Shown here piece after piece: positions 7,604 through 12,524 of a stretch of 12,524 bases of DNA. Position numbers and translations under genes: made by a program. Numbering within the stretch: position 1 is the stretch's first letter; every line of letters begins with the position of its first letter. This DNA is from UBA2658 sp964617335 (GTDB lineage: Bacteria > Bacillota > Clostridia > Oscillospirales > Oscillospiraceae): the NCBI GenBank assembly GCA_964617335.1, contig CAZTXG010000039.1, forward strand, positions 1 through 12,524, given 5' to 3'. The notes under the pieces were generated by a model. The model searched no databases and was not told where the DNA came from. It was given only the letters and a program-made list of their open reading frames with translations.

Positions 7604-7808
7604 CATCAATTATAAAATTTTAGCATAATCCTTCATTTTGGGGCCTTCTTTTCCGGGTTTGCGCAAATATATAAAATGAAATGTAGGACTATGCCGCAAA
7701 GAAGCAGAAAAACCGATATTTATTGGAAAAGGCTTCAAAAAGTAAGCTTTGGCCTTGTTATGCTTTAAGAAAGTCATTTTATGTTTTCTTTGTTTTTTAA
7801 GCTTTGCA
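7604..7808. other. AT-rich spacer between opp terminator and pyr promoter, no gene recognised
   Basis: About 200 nt without a convincing gene. I checked both strands for a small ORF with a ribosome site, for a second promoter and for a PyrR-type binding motif, and saw none. Only weak short inverted matches are present, such as AAGGC/GCCTT around 7728-7756. An open frame crossing into oppF here has no family features and looks like chance. Confidence 0.5.
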
Positions 7809-7840
7809 TAAAAATACGCCCCGCTAAAAATAACGGGGCG
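7809..7840 (-). terminator. Rho-independent terminator of the opp operon
   Basis: Read on the minus strand, a perfect 7-bp GC-rich stem (CGCCCCG at 7834-7840 pairing with CGGGGCG at 7817-7823) has a 10-nt loop and is followed by TATTTTTA. It starts 17 nt after the oppF stop codon and separates opp from the co-oriented pyr operon. Confidence 0.92.
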
Positions 7841-7856
7841 CAACTTGCTTATTAAG

Positions 7857-8909
7857 TTAAATAATATGGCAGGCGGCCCAGTGACCCGTGTCGTATTCTT
7901 TAAATTCGGGAACGACTTCTTTGCAAATGGGTTTTGCATAAGGGCAGCGGGTGTGGAAGCGGCAGCCTGTAGGAGGATTCATAGGACTTGGTATATCCCC
8001 TTCCAAAACTATGCGCTGTCTTGCACGGCTTACCTCCGGGTCGGGTACAGGAACCGCTGAAAGCAGGGTTTGGGTGTATGGGTGCAGGGGATGGCGGTTA
8101 AGCTCATAGCTTTCCCCAAGCTCTACAAGACTGCCCAAATACATAACGCCTATGCGGTTTGAAATGTGCCGAACCACGGAAAGGTCGTGGGCTATGAAAA
8201 GATAAGTTAGCCCATGTTCGTTTTGCATATCCTCCAGCATATTGACAATCTGTGATTGTATGGAAACGTCCAAGGCGGAAACAGGCTCGTCACATACCAA
8301 AAATTCAGGCTTTACGGCAAGGGCACGGGCTATGCCAACACGCTGTTGCTGACCGCCGGAAAACTCATGAGGGAAGCGGTTTGCGTGCTCTGTGTTCAGC
8401 CCAACCTCGTCAAGAAGGGATTTTATCATATCCATGCGCTCGGCCTTGCTATTGGCTAGCTTGTGTATATCTATGGCTTCGCCGATTATCTCGCCAACGG
8501 TCATACGGGGGTCTAAAGAGGCGGAAGGGTCTTGAAAAATTATTTGCATTTTCCGGCGGTAAGGCATCATGTCAAGGGAAACTTTTTTTGAAATGCGGGT
8601 TTTCGGTTTTCCCTTTTCGTCAAGAACCGGCTGGTTTTTTTCATCTAAAATTGGAATAACCTCGCCGCCGCTATTGTAAATAGTTTTTCCGTCATAAATA
8701 ATTTCGCCTGATGTTGGCTCATAAAGACGCAAAACAGTGCGCCCCAAGGTGGTTTTTCCACAGCCGGATTCTCCGACAAGGCCCAAGGTTTCACCTTTTT
8801 TTATCTGGAAGGACACGTCTTCAACAGCCTGAACTCCGGGGCCTTTAACTCCGCTTATCCGAAAGTATTTTTTAAGGTTTTTAATTTCAAGAAGAACCTT
8901 ATCATCCAT
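7857..8909 (-). CDS. oppF: Oligopeptide/dipeptide ABC transporter ATPase, OppF type
   Basis: One of two cytoplasmic ATPases powering a peptide-family importer. The 350-aa protein has Walker A GESGCGKT (47-54), Q-loop IFQDPSASLDP (124-134), signature FSGGQQQR (183-190), Walker B FLVCDEP (203-209) and switch His241 (IAHDLSVV). The C-terminal oligopeptide-transporter extension has the GCRFHTRC cysteines (316, 322, then 329). Compared with usual OppF, about 25 extra charged residues are inserted between the Walker A half and the Q-loop (around 77-112), with a tandem LDEK repeat. Its start overlaps the oppD stop by 8 bases. It ends the operon before a strong terminator. Peptide specificity is inferred from family; the same proteins serve nickel or glutathione importers in other species. 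Confidence 0.92.
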   Translation of the reverse strand: MDDKVLLEIKNLKKYFRISGVKGPGVQAVEDVSFQIKKGETLGLVGESGCGKTTLGRTVLRLYEPTSGEIIYDGKTIYNSGGEVIPILDEKNQPVLDEKGKPKTRISKKVSLDMMPYRRKMQIIFQDPSASLDPRMTVGEIIGEAIDIHKLANSKAERMDMIKSLLDEVGLNTEHANRFPHEFSGGQQQRVGIARALAVKPEFLVCDEPVSALDVSIQSQIVNMLEDMQNEHGLTYLFIAHDLSVVRHISNRIGVMYLGSLVELGESYELNRHPLHPYTQTLLSAVPVPDPEVSRARQRIVLEGDIPSPMNPPTGCRFHTRCPYAKPICKEVVPEFKEYDTGHWAACHII

Positions 8910-9972
8910 TGTTTTCGGCCTCCTTGTCTTTCATATTCTCCTGAACCCGAAGCCAGCAGGCACTGCTGTGACCATCGCCTATTTCGACATAGGGCGGCAT
9001 CTTTTTCAGGCAAATCTGCATACAGCTTTCACATCTAGGAGCAAAGGGGCAGCCGTCAGGTGGGTTTAACATATCAACAGGGGTGCCTTCTATGGGGATA
9101 AGGCGCTCATATTCCTGAGCGTCAACTCTTGGCATAGAACGCAAAAGTCCAACTGTGTAAGGATGTGAGGGCTTATAAAAAATATCATTTACCGAGCCTT
9201 TTTCAACAATTCGTCCTGCGTACATAACGGATACCTTATCGCAAATTTCCGCCACAACACCAAGGTTGTGGGTTATAAAGATTATTCCCATTTGGGTTTT
9301 TTGCTGAAGCTCTTTCATAAGTTCTATGATTTGTGCCTGAATGGTAACGTCAAGAGCAGTTGTCGGCTCGTCGGCTATAAGGAGCTTTGGCTTGCAGATA
9401 AGCCCCATGGCTATCATTACACGCTGGCGCATACCTCCGGAAAACTCATGAGGATATTGCTTCATGCGCTTTTCAACATTGTTTATGCCAACCATGTCAA
9501 GCATTTCCGCCGCCCGCTTTTTTGCCTCCGCGGCAGAGATGTCCTTGTTATGGGCCCGAAGGGCTTCCACAAGCTGATTTCCGACGGTATATACAGGGTT
9601 TAGGGAGGTCATGGGGTTTTGGAAAATCATCGAAACCTTATTTCCCCTAAAGCTTGTCATTTCGTCCTTTGATTTAGCTAATACGTCCTCTCCCTCAAAG
9701 CTTATAGAACCTCCGATAACCTTTCCGGGGGACTGCAAAAGTCCCATTATGGAATATGCCTCCACACTTTTGCCGGAGCCGGATTCACCAACAATGCCCA
9801 TAACCTCACCGTAGTTTAGGTCATAGCTTATGCCGCCCACGGCCTTCACCTCGCCTGCAGGGGTAAAGAAGGAAACCTTAAGATCTTTAACTTCCAGCAG
9901 TTTCCCTTCTTTTTTGCCCGAAGCAGCCTTAGAGGACTTGGATAGGGAAGTTTTTTTATTTGCGTTTTTCAA
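8902..9972 (-). CDS. oppD: Oligopeptide/dipeptide ABC transporter ATPase, OppD type, TTG start
   Basis: Second ATPase of the importer. From TTG at 9972 the protein has 356 residues. Walker A is GESGSGKS (62-69), the Q-loop is IFQNPMTSLNP (116-126), the signature is FSGGMRQR (177-184), Walker B is LLIADEP (197-203) and the switch residue is His235. The C-terminal domain has cysteines 308, 314, 317 and 321 (C-x5-C-x2-C-x3-C). In some DppD/OppD relatives this pattern binds a [4Fe-4S] cluster. TTG 9972 is chosen because AGGAGGAG (9981-9988) lies 8 nt before it. The open frame runs to a TTG at 10038, but that would overlap oppC by 47 bases with no ribosome site. A lysine- and serine-rich tail of about 24 residues precedes the ATPase domain. 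It lies 19 nt after oppC and overlaps oppF. Confidence 0.92.
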   Translation of the reverse strand: MKNANKKTSLSKSSKAASGKKEGKLLEVKDLKVSFFTPAGEVKAVGGISYDLNYGEVMGIVGESGSGKSVEAYSIMGLLQSPGKVIGGSISFEGEDVLAKSKDEMTSFRGNKVSMIFQNPMTSLNPVYTVGNQLVEALRAHNKDISAAEAKKRAAEMLDMVGINNVEKRMKQYPHEFSGGMRQRVMIAMGLICKPKLLIADEPTTALDVTIQAQIIELMKELQQKTQMGIIFITHNLGVVAEICDKVSVMYAGRIVEKGSVNDIFYKPSHPYTVGLLRSMPRVDAQEYERLIPIEGTPVDMLNPPDGCPFAPRCESCMQICLKKMPPYVEIGDGHSSACWLRVQENMKDKEAENNG

Positions 9973-9980
9973 AATAAAGT

Positions 9981-9988
9981 CTCCTCCT
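9981..9988 (-). promoter_or_regulatory. Shine-Dalgarno site deciding the oppD TTG start
   Basis: AGGAGGAG on the minus strand, in the 19-nt gap after oppC, with an 8-nt spacer to the TTG at 9972-9970. No ATG or GTG is suitably placed. Confidence 0.8.
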
Positions 9989-9991
9989 TTC

Positions 9992-11314
9992 TTATTTCTT
10001 AAGTCTGGGGTCAAGAGCGTCACGCAGTCCGTCGCCAAAGAGATTAAAGGCGAGAATCATTATGCTCAATACTATTGCAGGTATAACAAGGCGATATCCA
10101 TAGGTCTGGATTCCGCTTAAAGCTTCCGAAGCCATAGAACCAAGGCTTGTCATAGGTGAGGAAACACCCACGCCCAAAAAGGATAAAAACGACTCCAGAA
10201 ATATCGCCGAGGGTATTTGCAGGCAGGTTGTAACAACAATCTGGCCTATGCAGTTTGGGAGCAGATGCTTTTTTATAATACGGCCGGAGCCGGCGCCCAA
10301 GGCACGGACTGCCGTTATAAATTCCTGCTCTTTAAGCTGGAGTATCTGGCCGCGGATTATTCGGGCCATGGTCACCCAGTATAAAAGACCGAAGGCAAAG
10401 AAAAGAGAAATGAGGTTTGGTCCTAAAAGCCCGATTAAATTTTGGAAAAAGCCGTTTCCGCTGTTTTGAAAATTTGTCAGCGCGGGTTTTAATGCTGTGG
10501 ACAGCAGCAAAACCACAAGAACCTCAGGAATGGCATAAATAAGCTCAACTATGCGCATCATGACAGCATCCACTTTTCCGCCAAAAAATCCGGAAATTGA
10601 GCCGTAAGTGGCTCCAATCAGCAAAACAAGAAGGGCTGCGCATACGCCGATGAGCATAGACACCCTTGTGCCAATCATAAGCCTTACCATATTGTCACGG
10701 CCATAGCGGTCTGTTCCGAAAACATGAGGGAAGACCTTTTCACCGGATTCAATCCGCTCAAGCTCTGATACTGAATAGCCGAAGGCTTTGTATTTAATAT
10801 TGTTTTCTTTTATAAAATCTTCAAGGTCCACAGTTGTAGAGTTAACAACCGCACGAATTTTGGCTATCTCCCTGGAGTTTAAAGCCTCGCCCTTTTCAGC
10901 TTCCGCTTCGGCAAGAGCGGCTTCAAGACGCTCTTCCGCGTTTCCGGAAACGCTGTCTATAAGGCGCTGGTCTTTAAGAGAATAGTGCCAAGGGTAAAGG
11001 TTTTCGGCGCCGCGGTTAAACTCGTCGTAGCCGTAAGGAACTATCATAGGCCCTATAAAAGCAAAAAATATAAGAAGGATTATCACCCCTAAGGCAACCA
11101 TGGAAACCTTGTTTTTCCTAAGCCTGCGCCAAGCATCCTTCCAGTAGGAGGTGCTTTCACGGTTTTGGATGAAAGATTCTTTTTGCTCTTCACTGGCGGG
11201 CATAAAATCCTCAGGCCCAAGCTCCAGAAGATTTTCTATGTCGGGCTGCAGTGAGCCAAATTTCATTTTGTGCTTTGTTTTCGCATTTTCAGTTTTCCCT
11301 GTTTTATCAGCCAA
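9992..11314 (-). CDS. oppC: Peptide ABC transporter permease, OppC type, with large insert
   Basis: Inner-membrane permease subunit. At 440 aa it is clearly longer than usual OppC/DppC (roughly 280-340). The cytoplasmic N-terminus (1-57) is extended. The usual DAWRRLRKNK motif (60-69) and TM1 (about 70-92) follow. A roughly 100-residue hydrophilic, Ala/Glu-rich segment (95-194) then precedes the family motif HVFGTDRYGRD (197-207). The remaining membrane core is normal: several hydrophobic spans, the EAA loop facing the ATPases (EFITAVRALGAGSGRIIKKHLLPN region, 331-354) and the GDGLRDALDPR C-terminus. Start is TTG at 11314, supported by AGGGAGG (11324-11330) 9 nt upstream; the next Met (residue 17) has no ribosome site. 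It begins 2 nt after oppB. Confidence 0.92.
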   Translation of the reverse strand: MADKTGKTENAKTKHKMKFGSLQPDIENLLELGPEDFMPASEEQKESFIQNRESTSYWKDAWRRLRKNKVSMVALGVIILLIFFAFIGPMIVPYGYDEFNRGAENLYPWHYSLKDQRLIDSVSGNAEERLEAALAEAEAEKGEALNSREIAKIRAVVNSTTVDLEDFIKENNIKYKAFGYSVSELERIESGEKVFPHVFGTDRYGRDNMVRLMIGTRVSMLIGVCAALLVLLIGATYGSISGFFGGKVDAVMMRIVELIYAIPEVLVVLLLSTALKPALTNFQNSGNGFFQNLIGLLGPNLISLFFAFGLLYWVTMARIIRGQILQLKEQEFITAVRALGAGSGRIIKKHLLPNCIGQIVVTTCLQIPSAIFLESFLSFLGVGVSSPMTSLGSMASEALSGIQTYGYRLVIPAIVLSIMILAFNLFGDGLRDALDPRLKK

Positions 11315-11316
11315 GT

Positions 11317-12258
11317 TTACTCGCCTCCCTTCTCAAGCTTAATTCTCGGGTCAACGACCACATAGAGAATGTCCACAAAGAAGTTCATAAAAATAATGAA
11401 AGCGGCTAAAAAGATTGTCGTTCCCATTATTAAAGGGTAGTCTCGGTTTTGTATGCTTTGAATAAAATAACGGCCCAGGCCGGGAACGGAGAACACCGTC
11501 TCAACAACAAAGCCTCCGCAGAGGGTAAAGGCAATTTGGGGGCCGAGATAAGTGATAACAGGAATAAGGGCGTTGCGCAAAGCGTGCTTGAAGATAACTG
11601 CCGGATTTTTAAGTCCCTTAGCTCTGGCGGTTTTTATGTAATCCTGCCCTAAAGCATCAAGCATTGATGACCTTGCCTGTCTGGAAATATAGCACATAGG
11701 ATAAAGCCCCAGAGCAAAACAGGGCAAGACATAGGCCTTTGCTCCAAGGCTTGCTTTAAATATGGTCGGAAAAATAGAGTCGTCACTTCCTCCAAGTCCT
11801 GTTAAAAGCAGCGAGGCCACAACAAAACTCGGCATGGAAACCCCTATGGTTCCTACAATCCGCAGCAGACTATCCACCCATGTTCCTCGGTTATAAGCGG
11901 CAATACAGCCCAGTGGAACGCCTACAAGCACGGCCCAAAGCAGGGCAATTGCGCCGATTTTTGCCGAAACAGGAAACATCTCCAGGATTATATCTACAAC
12001 AGGTCTGTTTTTCTGCATTTTTAGAGAAACACCCATGTCACCTTTTAAAAGGTTTTTAAAATATTTTCCCAGTTGAACGATTCCCGGCTCATTAAGGCCG
12101 TATTTCTCGTTAAGAGCATCAATAGTTGCCTGGGACGGTGATTTTTCGGTCAACCATGGTGAACCGGGGATGGTGTTCATCAATAAAAAGGTTATGCAAG
12201 CGATAAGCAATAGGGTAATTATCGCCATGCCTAACCTTTTTAAGGTGTATTTAGCCAT
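11317..12258 (-). CDS. oppB: Peptide ABC transporter permease, OppB type
   Basis: First permease of the importer, 313 aa, the usual OppB/DppB length. The N-terminus MAKYTLKRL leads straight into TM1 (about 10-28), as is typical. The NTIPGSP segment (28-34), the helix ending GLNEP (54-58) and the GDMGVSL motif (73-79) are family features. The EAA loop QDYIKTARAKGLKN (205-218) contacts an ATPase. ETVFSVPGLGRYFIQSI (253-269) and the C-terminal VDPRIKLEK (302-310) are also canonical. ATG 12258 is chosen because GGAAG (12266-12270) lies 7 nt upstream and the conserved N-terminus begins there. The frame stays open to a GTG at 12339, but those extra 27 residues match nothing in the family. It is the first gene of the operon, about 100 nt from the predicted transcription start. 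Confidence 0.94.
   Translation of the reverse strand: MAKYTLKRLGMAIITLLLIACITFLLMNTIPGSPWLTEKSPSQATIDALNEKYGLNEPGIVQLGKYFKNLLKGDMGVSLKMQKNRPVVDIILEMFPVSAKIGAIALLWAVLVGVPLGCIAAYNRGTWVDSLLRIVGTIGVSMPSFVVASLLLTGLGGSDDSIFPTIFKASLGAKAYVLPCFALGLYPMCYISRQARSSMLDALGQDYIKTARAKGLKNPAVIFKHALRNALIPVITYLGPQIAFTLCGGFVVETVFSVPGLGRYFIQSIQNRDYPLIMGTTIFLAAFIIFMNFFVDILYVVVDPRIKLEKGGE
11324..11330 (-). promoter_or_regulatory. Shine-Dalgarno site deciding the oppC TTG start
   Basis: AGGGAGG on the minus strand, inside the final codons of oppB, with a 9-nt spacer to the TTG at 11314-11312. Confidence 0.75.
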
Positions 12259-12265
12259 ATCTTCA

Positions 12266-12270
12266 CTTCC
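12266..12270 (-). promoter_or_regulatory. Shine-Dalgarno site deciding the oppB start
   Basis: GGAAG, with AGGAAGTG as the wider match on the minus strand, 7 nt before the ATG at 12258. It supports this start over the in-frame GTG at 12339. Confidence 0.6.
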
Positions 12271-12332
12271 TGTATTTTTTTGCGGAAAAATTATTTGCGC
12301 CGAGCTGTGAAGCCCCCTAAAGCTGAATTCAC

Positions 12333-12471
12333 AAAACACGGCAGCAAATTATATCTTTGCAATTTTATATCATTTTTACATATGAGTCAAGGCATTGGGG
12401 CAAACAACTTTCACCAATTGTTAGTTTTTTAAACCTTTACCAATATTTTATGTCAGTTTTTGCCGTGTTTT
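12333..12471. repeat. 11-bp perfect inverted repeat flanking the opp promoter
   Basis: AAAACACGGCA at 12333-12343 and its exact reverse complement TGCCGTGTTTT at 12461-12471, with 117 bp between. One arm lies upstream of the -35 and the other just downstream of the predicted start. They may be paired sites for a regulator, or a chance match in AT-rich DNA. Confidence 0.4.
12362..12390 (-). promoter_or_regulatory. opp operon promoter (sigma-A type)
   Basis: On the minus strand the -35 is TTGACT (12385-12390, 5 of 6), followed by a 17-bp spacer and a -10 of TAAAAT (12362-12367, 5 of 6). An alternative reading is an extended -10 TGATATAAA with a 15-bp spacer. Transcription would start near 12355, leaving a leader of roughly 95-100 nt before oppB. 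Confidence 0.7.
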
Positions 12472-12524
12472 ATTAAAGTAATGTAATAAACAGTAATAGT
12501 AATAGAGCAATAAAAGTTGAATAT
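12391..12524. other. AT-rich upstream region of opp, no gene recognised
   Basis: Non-coding DNA to the right edge. It holds two ATTGGT boxes on the minus strand (12413-12418 and 12439-12444), one arm of an inverted repeat, and a short tandem AGTAAT repeat (12492-12503). No ORF or ribosome site was found. The next gene, if any, is beyond the edge. Confidence 0.5.

Noticed and set aside
7540..7620. A PyrR-dependent attenuator or a UMP/pyrimidine riboswitch upstream of pyrC
   Set aside because: The promoter leaves only about 28 nt of leader; no PyrR-binding-type motif, antiterminator or terminator hairpin is present there or further upstream.
7610..7939. A 109-codon minus-strand open frame running from inside oppF into the spacer
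   Set aside because: It overlaps the oppF end in another frame, crosses the terminator, has no ribosome site and resembles no protein family.
8252..8659. A 135-codon plus-strand open frame antisense to oppF
   Set aside because: Basic, cysteine-rich low-quality translation typical of a shadow frame; no ribosome site.
9972..10038. A longer OppD starting at the TTG at 10038
   Set aside because: It would overlap oppC by 47 bases and lacks an SD, while the TTG at 9972 has an ideal one.
12259..12339. A longer OppB starting at GTG 12339
   Set aside because: The added 27 residues do not look like OppB; the conserved N-terminus begins at ATG 12258, with its own ribosome site.
1..12524. Mobile elements, CRISPR arrays, tRNA or rRNA genes, defence systems
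   Set aside because: No transposase or integrase, no regularly spaced repeats, no cloverleaf or rRNA sequence; coding is dense with standard housekeeping and transport genes.

Overview
The window reads as an ordinary chromosomal segment of a low-to-mid GC Gram-positive bacterium, most likely in the Clostridia (Bacillota). The evidence is strong purine-rich Shine-Dalgarno sites, several TTG starts, consensus sigma-A-type promoters, and a pyrimidine operon with the NAD-dependent class 1B dihydroorotate dehydrogenase pair PyrD/PyrK together with a PyrI regulatory subunit. The taxonomic call is an inference. No phage, transposon, CRISPR, tRNA or rRNA signal was seen, and all genes look intact.

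Region 1 (24-1874, plus strand): an intracellular GH13 alpha-glucan hydrolase of the neopullulanase/cyclomaltodextrinase type. It converges on the pyr operon, and the two stop codons overlap.

Region 2 (7603 down to 1871, minus strand): a seven-gene operon, pyrC-pyrK-pyrD-pyrF-pyrE-pyrB-pyrI in transcription order, tightly packed with several overlaps. It encodes every step from carbamoyl phosphate to UMP: aspartate carbamoyltransferase (PyrB with allosteric PyrI), dihydroorotase, dihydroorotate dehydrogenase (PyrD plus PyrK), orotate phosphoribosyltransferase and OMP decarboxylase. Carbamoyl phosphate synthase (carAB) and pyrR are not in the window. The promoter is nearly perfect and lies only about 28 nt from the TTG start of pyrC, which leaves no room for a PyrR attenuator.

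Region 3 (7604-7856): a spacer holding the rho-independent terminator of the upstream operon and about 200 nt of AT-rich DNA with no recognised function.

Region 4 (12390 down to 7809, minus strand): oppB-oppC-oppD-oppF, a peptide-type ABC importer with two permeases and two ATPases, with its own promoter and terminator. No substrate-binding protein gene is visible. OppC carries an unusually large predicted extracytoplasmic insert and OppF a small charged insert with an internal repeat.

I found no convincing previously undescribed system. The most interesting leads are the compact pyr leader, which could support UTP-sensed initiation control or start-codon sequestration, the OppC insert, and an 11-bp inverted repeat flanking the opp promoter.
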